DNA of 64,000 nt from Liriodendron chinense (lineage: Eukaryota; Streptophyta; Magnoliopsida; Magnoliales; Magnoliaceae): the NCBI GenBank assembly GCA_003013855.2, contig ML058469.1:4650001-4714000 (forward strand), written 5' to 3'. The notes beneath the pieces were generated by a model. That model had not been told where the DNA came from. It searched no databases and saw only the letters and a program-made list of their open reading frames with translations. Shown here one piece after another: positions 23,501 through 29,214 of this stretch (positions are counted from its first letter, which is position 1; every line of letters begins with the position of its first letter). The position numbers were made by a program, and so were the translations under genes.

Positions 23501-24946
23501 CAACAAAGCAACGTTAAAGTCCATGAACCCCTCTTAACATCCTCAAATGCCTTCTGAAACTGTGAATTCCATTCCGATCCCACCTATGTTTCCTGCTACC
23601 GCAAAATTGAGGACTCCCATTCCAATCCTCCTAATACCGATTGGCTCTCCAGTCCATGATTGAAGACGGAGACAATAAACAGTCCCAAAAGGGATCACAT
23701 TCACTCCAAGTTGGGCTTGTTAAAAGAAATTTGCAATTATGTCCAGACAACTAACATTTCTAATGGAAAATAATTTTCATCAATCAGTTCAACTTCATTT
23801 CGACTTGCCTACTTCAACAACTCAAATTAATTATTGCAGTCTGATAATTTTACTGAAAGAAAATATTATATTAAAAAACTTAGTCCCTGTTTGGTAGACA
23901 CCTAAAAATGAGTTCATTTCATTTTATTTGACAGTGCTAGATTATGGGTTTTGGGCTTTGTCCCACTGGGTCCTTCGCCCACTGGGTCCAAATGGTAGAC
24001 TTCTGCGCAGTTGAGTCAGATTAGGGCTTTTATAATAAAATAGATTGCAATAGAGCAATTCTCTCCATCCCGTCTTTTCTCAAAATTAACAGTAATAATG
24101 TATTAGAGATCTTGATCTCTAATGCACAATTAGAGTTCACATGAACTCCTAATCTCTAGTGCACAATTAGAGTTAACATGAACTCCTTAACATAATAGAG
24201 ATCAAGATCTCTAATAAATAATTACCATTAAATAAAATGAAATGAACTTGATTTTAGGCATCTACCAAACAGGACCTTGATAATTGCAATCTAAGTTGAT
24301 TGATTATCAATCCAAAGACAGACTAATAAATTCATGTCTAGACAATTATAATTTTTGTAGTTTTTTGACTTCTTAGATCAGATCTTCAAGATACAGTCAA
24401 ATCAGTAACCCAAAAAAAAAAAAAAAAAAAATCTGAAAGCAGAAAAAAAAAATAGCTAAACCCAGTTCCTGAAATGAAGATCCAAACATCAGATCAAATC
24501 AAACTCGCCCATCAGATCAAATAAGAGTCGCCACTGAACATTCGCAAAATTCAAATAAAATAGAGAGGTATAACAAGACATGGGAATCATGGGTATTTAC
24601 CGATTTCAACCCCGAGACCCTGCATCCCGGAGACAAGTACATTAGACGCAAAGAGCCGCCGCATCGTCTCCCGTCCATAGACAGCAAGCTGCCGGCTGTG
24701 CAGATCCTCATCGATCTCAGGTCGGTGCCCATCATTGTGGGCCATGGCAGCGACCGGGTACGGTCGGACAAGATCTACGGCGTTGTGGTTGTTGTTGCTG
24801 CTGTTGTTGTTGCTACTCCCGGTGTTGCCGTCCGACAAAGGGATCGAGCAATCGACCGCCCACGGCTTCTTCAGTAAGGTCTTGGTTCCGTCGTCTATGT
24901 CGTTGTCTGCTGTGTCTCCGGCCGCCCTCTTTCTAGTAGGAAGCAT
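92..24946 (-). CDS. UBA1: Ubiquitin-activating enzyme E1 (UBA1-type), N-terminal ~453 codons; gene continues left of window
   Basis: E1 adenylates the C-terminus of ubiquitin with ATP, forms a thioester on its catalytic cysteine and passes ubiquitin to E2 enzymes in cytosol and nucleus. The model joins complement(24601..24946, 22686..22903, 92..886). Exon lengths of 346, 218 and 795 bp give 115 codons plus 1 base, then 72 codons plus 2 bases, then 265 codons, so the frame is kept exactly. The translation follows plant E1 without a gap: an acidic, Asn/Ser-rich N-terminus, the start of the inactive adenylation domain (EIDEDLHSRQLAVYGRET), the first catalytic-cysteine half domain, and the block ending SGKFHPLFQ. 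Arabidopsis UBA1 is about 1,080 residues, so the active adenylation domain, catalytic cysteine and ubiquitin-fold domain are outside the window. No stop or frameshift is seen. Intron 2 is unusually long (about 21.8 kb). Identification of the family is secure; the paralogue (UBA1 or UBA2) is not resolved. Confidence 0.95.
887..1448. other. Unremarkable AT-rich intron sequence
   Basis: No coding, repeat or structural signal is visible apart from weakly similar segments around TTACGTATACACATTTTCTC and ACCCATTTTCTCTATGTTC near 1,070-1,175. Confidence 0.4.
1449..1774. repeat. Two-copy tandem duplication, period ~163 bp
   Basis: Both units begin TAAGTGTGTATTGATG (1449 and 1612) and share CCTTGAAGTTTCATT, AATTTCCCAA, TTTCCCAACAACA and CGATATAGCCCATGTGATAA. 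They differ by scattered substitutions, so the duplication is not recent. The text resembles the degenerate element at 4,830-5,020. Confidence 0.8.
1784..1839. repeat. Perfect 28-bp tandem duplication
   Basis: The unit beginning CACGATAACAATATGG and ending AACATTGGTG occurs at 1784-1811 and again, identical, at 1812-1839. Confidence 0.9.
1839..2400. repeat. Dispersed direct repeat, about 150 bp, copies near 1839 and 2259
   Basis: Both copies start GATGAGAGGGTCACTTGTTAC, keep AATTTCCCTCC-like and TTTTGTTCCC words and end GGATTTTTCACTAACTCTTTG. Each is followed by a T-run and a GAACTTTTATT-type sequence that looks like the tail of an antisense LINE. This suggests either two related LINE 3' ends or one duplicated tail. 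Confidence 0.65.
2390..3470 (-). pseudogene. LINE (L1-type) ORF2 3' fragment: C-terminal RT region and zf-RVT
   Basis: In the minus frames 3417-3184 the product contains MGKWWWRFVTEEDLLWRETMIAKYG and EEGGWWTMESSLYKVLGLWKGV, the well-known region downstream of plant LINE reverse transcriptase. Then come KIWFWKDAWVGETL (about 3,180-3,140), and at 2,878-2,700 VRRKWVFTIDNLHKRTMILPN, the zinc-binding zf-RVT start. Stops and frameshifts break it, so it is a dead fragment. A small palindromic insertion splits the zf-RVT part at about 2,640-2,743. The orientation is the same as UBA1. Confidence 0.8.
2640..2743. repeat. Palindromic GTTACGGCC element inserted in LINE zf-RVT
   Basis: The segment is built from near-inverted modules: GGTAACGGTGGTGATCGTTAC, then GGTAACGATGGTGGCCGTTAC and GGCCACCGTTATCGTTAC. 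The core GGTGGCCGTTACGGCCACC is a nearly perfect palindrome. No ORF is present. It behaves like a short foldback insertion. Confidence 0.6.
3471..4190. other. No recognised feature
   Basis: A short direct repeat of about 40 bp is visible: AAGTAAAATTTGTTTTTTTAAGTTT followed by GGCATCTTTCCTCA occurs near 3,466 and 3,512. Otherwise only short non-conserved ORFs are present. Confidence 0.4.
4190..5020. repeat. Degenerate GATATTATC / ATCGATA repeat block
   Basis: Dozens of short words such as CGATATTATC, CGATACCGATAAC, TATCGATATCGTC and ATTATCGGCGATATCGATATTG recur at irregular spacing. Two segments (ATTGTGTAAATTCCAAGCGTCG near 4,360 and CTGTGTAAATTCCAAGTGTCG near 4,432) are direct repeats. There is no coding capacity. 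It is probably a decayed non-autonomous DNA element with internal subterminal repeats. Confidence 0.55.
5020..5478. other. No recognised feature
   Basis: AT-rich intron DNA with short ORFs only. Confidence 0.35.
5481..5549. repeat. (GA)n microsatellite, interrupted
   Basis: AG runs at 5481-5495 and 5522-5549 separated by a purine-rich stretch. The ORFs seen across it are repeat artefacts. Confidence 0.9.
6014..6484 (+). pseudogene. LINE ORF1 fragment with RRM-like domain
   Basis: The longest open piece (156 codons) reads LFVTNFLKDLSEYQFTKVF, then GVKKEVVISKKKG, then HGFAFLHIEFAKESAQAI. This is the beta-alpha-beta pattern and RNP-like HGFAF...F of an RRM, as found in ORF1 of some plant L1 LINEs. 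RSFRDVVAED downstream resembles the SYRDVV/SFRDVV motif common after that domain. The frame continues upstream to about 5,580 with stops. In the element it would bind LINE RNA. The presumed downstream part is degenerate. Confidence 0.7.
7345..7855 (-). pseudogene. psaA: Nuclear plastid DNA insertion (NUPT): psaA 5' end plus upstream spacer
   Basis: Minus-strand translation from the ATG at 7583 gives MIIRSPEPEVKIAVDRDPVK, then FEEWARLGRFSRTIAK and DTTTWIWNLHDAH, the N-terminus of photosystem I subunit PsaA of the chloroplast thylakoid. Several residues differ from the conserved plastid protein, and a frameshift after DSHTNDLE and truncation at about 7345 make it non-functional. The DNA upstream of the ATG (7584 to about 7855) resembles the chloroplast psaA upstream spacer as I recall it, including GTGATTGGGCCCTACAGTG. 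The insertion interrupts the LINE between its ORF1 and RT parts, inside UBA1 intron 2. Confidence 0.88.
7870..8890 (+). pseudogene. LINE reverse transcriptase fragment
   Basis: In shifting plus frames one reads GPQRF then RFEAGCH (decayed form of the GFF-SSRGLRQG motif), MLDKGVS, THVQFVEETLLLCDAKEV, SLKVNLSNSEMFGI, then SLTLGGCLTLIRDALSN, FQCTKFV and SSLYRASCIWKAIAKMGPQI. This is the C-terminal half of plant LINE RT. The catalytic FADD box is FVEE, so it could not polymerise even apart from the many stops. Confidence 0.75.
8898..9687. mobile_element. TIR-bounded foldback DNA element (GTGGGCCC family) with internal 260-bp duplication
   Basis: Left end CGGATTGCATACTAAGTAACT is matched by the reverse complement of the right end, CGGATTGCGTATTGAGTAACT, with a second matched block ACTGAGTAAACTC / ACCGAGTAAACTC. 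Inside, the left arm (AGCTCAAGTGGACCACGCC and onward) is the inverse of the right arm (GGTGTGGTCCACTTGAGCTT), so the whole unit folds back. A block is tandemly duplicated (9073-9332 and 9333-9592). The open frames across it (starting 9093 and 9434) translate repeat DNA and are not genes. It interrupts the LINE between RT and zf-RVT. Confidence 0.8.
9073..9592. repeat. 260-bp tandem duplication inside the foldback element
   Basis: Unit starts TGTGAATTGAATGTATACCG at 9073 and TGTGAATTGAACGTATACCG at 9333. The units differ at only a handful of positions by eye. Confidence 0.9.
9690..10500 (+). pseudogene. LINE zf-RVT tail
   Basis: After the foldback insertion the LINE resumes. Frames contain TGICSPPCRRN, then RILIVDNLRRRGMSLPNICLLCMKNVESINHPSIHCPFTHGVW in a +1 frame near 10,010-10,145. 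This is the C-x2-C...H-x-C zinc-binding zf-RVT domain of plant LINE ORF2, with CLLC retained. Stops interrupt it. The sequence ends in a T-rich tail. Confidence 0.75.
10510..11457. other. No recognised feature
   Basis: AT-rich intron DNA with a T-run at 11,280-11,296 and no coding signal. Confidence 0.35.
11700..11842. repeat. Small GGGGCCCAC repeat fragment
   Basis: Two half-sites GTGGGGCCCACCGTAATG and TTTGGGGCCCACTGTGATGGG flank about 90 bp and each is followed by an ACATCCAAA word. It looks like a short relative of the foldback family seen at 14060 and elsewhere. Confidence 0.45.
11844..11893. repeat. (CT)n microsatellite
   Basis: About 25 uninterrupted CT units. Confidence 0.95.
12060..12680 (-). 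pseudogene. LINE ORF2 C-terminal fragment (zf-RVT)
   Basis: Minus frames contain GIRWVWNPSKPGTFSVKSFYSSV, then HIWRFPCSLLVVAFGWLVSNNRSLTIDHLRNTQMIIP, the linker and zf-RVT start of plant LINE ORF2. The paired cysteines after MIIP are lost. Upstream (12,597-12,680) ILLNGRSFRWLIWG is probably the same element. The fragment is broken by frameshifts and has no RT core. Confidence 0.75.
12680..14030. other. No recognised gene; intron DNA with weak internal duplication
   Basis: Two related segments are visible near 13,045-13,130 and 13,235-13,315, sharing GAAAACA/GGAAACA, TTAACAACCA-TT-TTCCCAAGAATTCT and a following AGAAGAC motif. A short GATGATGAT/GACGACGAC run is at 13,689-13,714. Confidence 0.45.
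14060..14538. mobile_element. Foldback/MITE-like element with ~45-bp TIRs
   Basis: Left end TTCCCATGAGGTCGAGCTGT and GTGGACCCCACTGTGATG are matched by the reverse complement of the right end, TTCCCATGAGGTCAAGCTGT and GTGGGCCCCACTGTGATG. A further palindrome GACCTCATGGGAAGTTCCCATGAGGTC overlaps the left end. The interior carries the same GGCCCAC and ATGG words as the 8898-9687 element. No ORF. Confidence 0.8.
14538..14590. repeat. (AT)n microsatellite
   Basis: About 25 TA units, lying between the right end of the 14060 element and the 3' end of the antisense LINE. A second short AT run at 14,012-14,023 lies close to the other side of the same element. Confidence 0.95.
14759..15640 (-). pseudogene. 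LINE ORF2 C-terminal region with intact zf-RVT
   Basis: This 293-codon open frame is the best preserved LINE piece. It begins with SSVWKAISG and FSEGVGFSLGNGLNVKLWPDRW, then CSSNVGSGAWCPPCRG, SFCWSLSAFGVFTSKSFF, and the zf-RVT domain ARGRVLMLDNLQRWGLILRTICSLCNRDAKSISHLFLHCNFATGIWDKI with CxxC...HLFLHC zinc ligands. It then ends LWGIWRERNTRCLEHS. The product alone has no RT or endonuclease and is not a host gene; the zinc domain would bind nucleic acid. Confidence 0.85.
16100..17236 (-). pseudogene. LINE reverse transcriptase core
   Basis: Minus frames give GDKNMDFFHAIVSARV (about 17,235), EEADALESTFLGEEIQATVFLSGSDKS (17,049-16,960), NGSPLAFFKNFG, and at 16,649-16,362 ECIDSRNWSSQGGVVSQLDIEKAFNHVYW, then FSMLVNGSPKGFF-SSRGLRQGNPLF. 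These are RT blocks with the first catalytic aspartate (LDIEKAF). Between 16,360 and 16,240 the expected FADD region reads as LADDTILF-like in another frame (complement of AAAATCGTGTCATCAGCCAA). Frameshifts separate the blocks. Confidence 0.78.
17248..18486. mobile_element. Unclassified ~1.24-kb insertion between LINE endonuclease and RT
   Basis: LINE homology stops at GGTGATAAGAAC (minus, 17,247) and resumes at TTGTGGAGAAAGGAGACTTTG-like sequence near 18,490-18,520. The intervening DNA has no LINE similarity. It contains imperfect repeats of AGGTTGGGAGGAACC / AGGTTGAGAGGAACC (17,905-18,085) and a pair of ATCGGGGAGCTGATTGAAGCA / ATCGAGGAGCTGATTGAAGCA units at 17,608 and 17,650. It starts TGTTTTTTGTTAGTGCA. 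It may be a solo LTR or a non-autonomous element, but I could not fix both ends. Confidence 0.5.
18490..19376 (-). pseudogene. LINE ORF2 endonuclease (APE-type) domain
   Basis: Start MKIISWNVRGLGS at 19,374 is the classic first strand of the plant LINE endonuclease. It is followed by YLQETKLP (catalytic Glu region; 19,290), FDGSFGGFLIAWDS, then WGNNLIDLPLLDVKFTWSNG and LSRLDKFLVFADWLDAFP with FDYCPILL (the usual SDHCPILL motif; the catalytic SDH histidine is changed to tyrosine). It ends in KMFRF. Stops at several places make it inactive. Confidence 0.8.
19400..21720 (-). pseudogene. LINE ORF1 (RRM-like) and following region
   Basis: The frame at 21,680-21,150 reads YAENVAKSRRSLFCTGKAHPSSHRGFAFICMGSKAATAKAI, an RRM-like pattern (RGFAF), then RSFRDVVLSKG, the same SFRDVV motif seen in the plus-strand LINE ORF1 at 6,410. 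The final part at 19,710-19,411 has CKDLEKVREALMDFRSLVGI and is probably the ORF1 C-terminus. The middle (about 20,000-21,100) is degenerate. Confidence 0.68.
21881..22490 (+). pseudogene. Possible plus-strand LINE ORF1 fragment (RRM-like)
   Basis: Around 22,130-22,240 the plus strand reads APFVCFECVIAHGCKSEEEVLQAIK, stop, LNGECFVGKTIGAK, resembling the end of an RRM (aromatic strand, then ALK-LNG helix-strand). A lysine-rich stretch follows and TCSYKEAITGM at about 22,420 resembles the SYKEA/SFREA motif after LINE RRMs. Broken by stops. It lies head-to-head with the minus LINE ORF1. Confidence 0.45.
22686..22903 (-). CDS. UBA1: UBA1 coding exon 2 (inactive adenylation domain)
   Basis: The acceptor is CTTCTTGCAG followed by CAAAGAACC. 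The exon reads AKNLILAGVKSITLHDEG, then VELWDLSSNFYFSENDIGKNRA, which is the inactive adenylation domain of E1 just after the glycine loop. It ends SEFQ at CCAG with donor GTTTGTTG. Length 218 bp (phase 1 to phase 0) exactly links exon 1 with exon 3. The residue pattern matches plant E1 throughout and no disabling change is visible. Confidence 0.95.
22904..24600 (-). other. UBA1: UBA1 intron 1 (1,697 bp)
   Basis: Bounded by donor GTAAATACC and acceptor TTCTTGCAG. It is AT-rich with runs of A near 24,410-24,430 and holds one recognisable mobile element (MITE at 23883-24276). The stretch 22,920-23,880 shows no coding signal. Confidence 0.85.
23883..24276. mobile_element. Tourist/PIF-Harbinger-like MITE in UBA1 intron 1
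   Basis: The left end reads GTCCCTGTTTGGTAGACACC and the right end, reverse-complemented, GGTCCTGTTTGGTAGATGCC. The match continues through GTTCATTTCATTTTATTT, so the terminal inverted repeats are about 45 bp. The middle contains internally palindromic pieces around AGAGATCAAGATCTCT and two copies of an AGAGTTMACATGAACTCCT segment. There is no ORF. TTA stands immediately left and TTG immediately right, compatible with a decayed 3-bp TTA target duplication typical of PIF/Harbinger. The hAT superfamily remains possible. Confidence 0.8.
24601..24946 (-). CDS. UBA1: UBA1 coding exon 1 (start codon, N-terminus, start of inactive adenylation domain)
   Basis: The start chosen is the ATG at 24946-24944, giving MLPTRKRAAGD, which fits the usual plant E1 beginning with a short Met-Leu-basic stretch. 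Codons for the SLLHYM block that I recall from longer plant E1 N-termini lie just upstream and in frame, but the codon where that longer start would fall is TTG, so translation from there would be non-AUG. Residues about 38-48 are a Ser/Asn run coded by an imperfect trinucleotide repeat and are probably disordered. Residues about 70-115 carry the conserved EIDEDLHSRQLAVYG and the glycine-rich GMQGLGVEI of the Rossmann-like adenylation fold. The exon ends GAAATCG with donor GTAAATACC; the last G pairs with CA of exon 2 to code alanine. Confidence 0.93.
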
Positions 24947-25240
24947 ATAGTGCAATAAACTGTTCAAGACAGCGGCGATAGATTCAAGAATCTTGGAATT
25001 CGAAAGCGATTTGAAGCAGAAATGCGACGCTGCCGTCGGTTTTGATTTTTCTTTTCCTTTTTTTTTTCAAGAAGTTGAAATATATTTTAGAAAATGGAAT
25101 GAATCAATGGAGGAAAGGAATTTACCGAGGATAGCTTGTGCAGTGCAGCAAAGAATAGATTCTTTGGAAAAAGAGCTTTCTTCTCTTTTTCTATTTTTTC
25201 TTCTTTTCTACTTCTTCTTCTTCTATCTCTGTCTGTGATT

Positions 25241-25250
25241 TTAGGGTTTT
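25241..25250 (-). promoter_or_regulatory. Telo-box (AAACCCTAA) in UBA1 leader/promoter
   Basis: The minus strand reads AAAACCCTAA. Telo-boxes of this form are common near the transcription start of plant genes for translation, ribosome biogenesis and cell proliferation. It lies between the TATA box and the start codon, so it would be in the leader. A function here is inference. Confidence 0.45.
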
Positions 25251-25310
25251 GAGATGGGATTTAATGGAGTTTCAGTACGCGTCCTTTGCATTTCTTCTCA
25301 TCTCTCTCGT

Positions 25311-25316
25311 TTTATA
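25311..25316 (-). promoter_or_regulatory. Putative TATA box of UBA1
   Basis: On the minus strand the sequence reads TCTCTATAAAACGAG, with the TATAAA core at this site, about 365 bp upstream of the start codon. If used, transcription would begin about 30 bp further on (near 25,280), leaving a 5' leader of roughly 330 bases that is rich in GAA/GA on the sense strand. Position is inferred from sequence only. Confidence 0.5.
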
Positions 25317-25329
25317 GAGAAAAATGGAA

Positions 25330-26276
25330 GATTGCGGAGAAAGAAAAGTTGAGGAGGAGAAGGTGGTGTGACGGTTAGATTACTGTGTTAGTTCTACACC
25401 ATTTAAAAAATGGTGGTGACTCTTCAAATGTACACGTGGCATAGTTTTATGGAAATCTGGACTTTATAAAACTCCTGTCCCCTGCTGTGGATAATCGTCA
25501 CCAAATTTTCTCACTTATCAGATACTATTAAAACTTCGATTTTTCATTTGAATTTGGACCACTGGCTTTTTTAATTCAATGATATCCAAATTGGATGGAT
25601 AGGATTGCTAGATCAGCATGGTTTTAGATATATTCTCTATCCTCAATGGGACCCACATTTTTTATGGTCTGGATGGATTACATCATTGCCACATATGAGG
25701 AGAATGAGTCACCACCATTGTTTAAGTGGGGGGCAAAACACACACAGGAGTTGTTGGATGAAGGAAAGCATTAAAACGTACTGCTCATCAGGACCATATA
25801 TACAGTATGCTGACGCACATCTATACGTTTGGATCCATGAATCGATGATCCAAGACGTTGATGTGATCATATGCATCTGATGAAAGATTCCACAATGAAA
25901 ATATGTTAATTTTCGATGCAATTTAATAGACGGTCCATGTTCCATGTCAAATACTTCAGTGATCAAAGGGGTGAAATGTTCTAATGTAGGATACGATTTT
26001 GATGCCCATATCAACAAGTGGGTTTCATCATATGAACGGTTTGGATCATTGAAACATGTGCCCACACAAAACCAACCGTTGAGATGCTCTAGCTTTCTAC
26101 GTCTCGTGATCGGTAGATCCCAACCGTTGAGATGGAGGAACCCGCAGTGGATGGGGGATCTCTGAGATATCACCCGGTGGTAAAACGCACCAAGGGTAGA
26201 AAATGAATATAAAGATTTTCTTGCTTTCTCTAGCCTAGTGGGGCCCACCATCTGAACGATCTGGATCATTGAACTG
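25330..26276. other. UBA1 upstream intergenic DNA; no gene seen
   Basis: Contains segments of the ATCCAAACCGTTGA / GGATCATTGAAAC type, common in this window, at 25,820-26,280, with phrases such as GGTTTGGATCATTGAAACATG and CTAGTGGGGCCCACCATCTGAACGATCTGGATC. The 186-codon minus ORF across 25,709-26,269 is open by chance over this repeat and has no recognisable domain. Confidence 0.45.
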
Positions 26277-26398
26277 TGGGCTCCATTTGGATAATATCAG
26301 GGCGTAAAGGGACTATCCAGGTTTTTTTGACTGCAATGCATCCAATGCATTAGAGCGGGAACAGCGCCCTGATGCACCAGTCCATCCAAATGGAACCT
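26277..26398. mobile_element. Short MITE (~120 bp) with TIRs
   Basis: Left end GGGCTCCATTTGGATAATATCAGGGCG is inverted at the right end, CGCCCTGATGCACCAGTCCATCCAAATGGAACC. TTTGGAT and CAGGGCG match in both arms. There is no ORF. The terminal words resemble hAT or PIF MITE ends; a target duplication is not clear. Confidence 0.65.
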
Positions 26399-26399
26399 T

Positions 26400-27365
26400 A
26401 TTCGCTGATCCAAGCCGTTGATCTTCTGGGACCTAACATTGACTGTATGGGACCAAAAATCTCAGTGGTCTGCGAATAGACTGTGTATGGAAAAATAAAA
26501 GCAACGGTCTTCAAAAAAGACTGTATGTTCGATGGCTGGGATCTTCCATTGTGATGAGTTCCAAGTAATCCCTTCTGATACACTGGATTCTCAATTCTGG
26601 TATTCCTCGCCGTAAAAAGAGGAACGAGAATAGCATGCTCATGCACCTATTGACTTACAACTAGGCAGTACTGTTGGATGATGCAAACCACTCGTCTCAT
26701 GGGACCCACTGTGGATATAGGATGGCCAGAACTCTTCTAGATGAAATCACCCAATAAATCCAACCTTTGGCCTTTTTTCCTGGACAGTTTAGTGTTTTTT
26801 TTCTTAACCGTTTATTCCTAGCGACTGATCCACGACCCGATTCAACGGTTGGGAAATGGTAACATCCACCGGAATGATCAATGGTAGGATTCAAGGGTCT
26901 AGATTATGAAACATGATCTTTTTATGGAATTGGATGACCGAGCATGGTAGGGGCAGCAATGGGCTGGGTTTTGGGCTGGACATGCTAGGTCCGACCCAGC
27001 ATTGTAAGGCCCAAGGCTCGGGCACAGCCAAACCCAAAAATTGATAGAATGGATATTTCTAAAGGTGAATGTTCTTGATCCATCCATTGATCAAGTGGGC
27101 CACGATGGATAAAGAAATACACGTTTGGAAATATGAAAACCAACGGTTTTATATGCAACATGGATAAAGAAATACATGTGTTGGCTTGACAGGGATTGGA
27201 ATGGATATTTGCAATCGGAGGGGAGAACGCGTGTCACAAGCCAGTCTAATAGGTGCAAAAGGCTGGCATAGCAGGCTATCACTGTCCATCAATGCCCTTA
27301 ACACCTTGTAATGCAACACGGACTACAGGCTGACACTACTGGTAGAAGTCACTGCTGGATGATGT
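26400..27365. other. Intergenic; no gene seen
   Basis: Two copies of GGATAAAGAAATACA(C/T)GT (near 27,108 and 27,161) flank a short segment. The run TGGGCTGGGTTTTGGGCTGG at about 26,960 is a low-complexity G-rich stretch. Confidence 0.4.
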
Positions 27366-27890
27366 TTTGTGGCCCCACTATGATATATTTATTTTATCCA
27401 TGACGTCCATCCAATTTTTCAGCTCATTTTATGGCATGAGCACAAAAATGAGACAGATGGAAATCTTAGGTGGACCACACCACAGGAAAATAATGGTCAC
27501 CATTAAAATCTTCCTGGGCCACTGTAATTTTTTAATTATTATCTGCTTAGCACTCGAATGTGAGACTTGCAGAGCTGGGGTAGCACGCATGACACGCCCA
27601 CGGTGATGTTTATTTAGTGGGAAACACAAATATCCTTGTTCCCAAACGTTTGCGGCCCCGAAGATGTTTATAATGGTCGGTGTTCAGCCACTGTTTCCTG
27701 TGGCGTTGTCCACTGATATTTAATTCTGCCTTATTTTTTAAGCTCATATCCGAAGATGTTTATAATGGTCGGTGTTCAGCCACTGTTTCCTGTGGCGTTG
27801 TCCACTGATATTTAATTCTGCCTTATTTTTTAAGCTCATATTGAAATAAGCTATAAAAATAAGATGGACAGTGTGAATAAGACAAATATC
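27366..27890. mobile_element. GTGGCCCCAC foldback element copy, interrupted and partly duplicated
   Basis: Left arm TGTGGCCCCACTATGATATAT, then GTCCATCCA, AGCTCATTTTATGGCATGAG and GGTGGACCACACCACAGGAAA. The right arm is its inverse, ACTGTTTCCTGTGGCGTTGTCC. Between the arms lies an unrelated piece (about 27,545-27,640). The right arm is duplicated (27658-27841). Confidence 0.65.
27658..27841. repeat. Perfect 92-bp tandem duplication
   Basis: The unit beginning CCGAAGATGTTTATAATGG and ending AAGCTCATAT occurs at 27658-27749 and again at 27750-27841 without a visible difference, so the duplication is recent relative to the decayed surroundings. Confidence 0.92.
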
Positions 27891-27907
27891 ATGATGGGCC
27901 TATAGAG

Positions 27908-28403
27908 TGTTGGTGGAGCCTTCAAGCTATGCTAAAACGGGATTTTACGATCATTTAGCTTGTCTGGCTGACCGATCTTATATTTGGCCAAGTAGAGCAG
28001 TTTGATTGCTGGACAATTTTCTGACTTTTTTAGTTGCCTGCGACCAATTATATGACTGGTCTTGTGTTGAGGTGGAACAGCTTCAATTTGGACAAAACTC
28101 TTTGGACTGTTTTTGGCCACTTGTGACCGGTTATGGCCCAAGGCAATATTCTGCATGGTTACGCAAAATCACATAAATCTGTTTCTATTTTTGGTGAGAA
28201 GCCTATTTAAACTATTCCTAACCATGTTTAGATGTATCCAAATGAAAATCAATGAGTCCTAATTCGATATTAGGGTTTGGGGAGAGGTTTGTGAGGAGAG
28301 AAAAGCTTTTGTTCATCTCTTGGGGCTTTGCTTATGAGTAGATCATCTCTGTAATCTTCTTAATTCATAGTGCAAATGTCGCTTTGTGCCGTGGTTTTTT
28401 TCC
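27908..28403 (+). repeat. 5' LTR of outer copia, first part
   Basis: Aligns with 38848 to about 39357: TGGAGCCTTCAA, ACTGGTCTTGTGTT, AACTCTTTGGACT, CTGTTTCTATTTT, CCTATTTAAACT, CATCTCTTGGGGCTTTGCTT and TGTCGCTTTGTG. It is cut at 28403 by the antisense copia. Its last ~37 bp reappear at 34811-34848. Confidence 0.82.
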
Positions 28404-28582
28404 AATCTAACAAATAACACAAAGTAACCAATCACACAAGCATTCAACCATAAGAGACAATCTAATTTTACGTGGAAAAATCCCTCAACGAGTAAAGAAA
28501 ACCACGGCACAAAGTAATCCATTATGATTGAGAAGATTACAGAGATTGGCAGCCCACAAGCAAGGAAAAACGTAGAGAAAAC

Positions 28583-28635
<53 letters not shown>

Positions 28636-28919
28636 ACATTCTCCCATCTTCCTAACACACTTAGGAAACATTAGACACCTTAGGATATCATTTAAGTCCG
28701 GATACATGCCATATATATAGCAAACAACCCAAAAATAGAAACAACTTACGCAGATTCACGTAACTGCATAAGAAATCACGTATACAGCCGACCGGTCGTG
28801 ACCAGCCGAACCTGTTAAAAACAGTCCAGAGGAGAAACATCCTAAATCTGTTACGCTGCCTCAACAGTCAACCAATCATGACAGTATGTCAGTGCACAAA
28901 TTTGAAGGCTCTTCCAACA
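28404..28919 (-). repeat. 3' LTR of the nested antisense copia, truncated
   Basis: Aligns with 34,310-34,810: CAATCACACAAGCATTC, ACCACGGCACAAAG, the CT-run (28,588-28,632), CCATATATATAGCAAAC and GAAGGCTCTTCCAACA. The terminal ~57 bp present in the other LTR are missing at the left junction with the outer LTR. Confidence 0.82.
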
Positions 28920-29214
28920 ATTTCCACCGAGGCTTCAAACGTCGAATCAAATCATCATCACTTTTTTCATCATCTCAACTTCAGCATAGCTCAATCGCTT
29001 CTTGTGCCTCCATCAACCTTATCCTTGAACTTTCATGCCATTTTTCGCTCTTCTCATGCGGCCTGTAACACCCCGTACTTTCCTGTACTCGGGTGTTACC
29101 ACGAGAATCTAAAGTATATGTGTATGTGTAATGCCCTTCCGTGACTCTTTCGTCAATATGTGTGTGTGTGTGTGAGGAGACGCAAGAAACAGCGTCCGGA
29201 CGGACGCTGTCCGT

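Noticed and set aside
25709..26269. 186-aa minus ORF upstream of UBA1
   Set aside because: No recognisable domain. It overlaps repeats common in this genome and lacks promoter or splice evidence.
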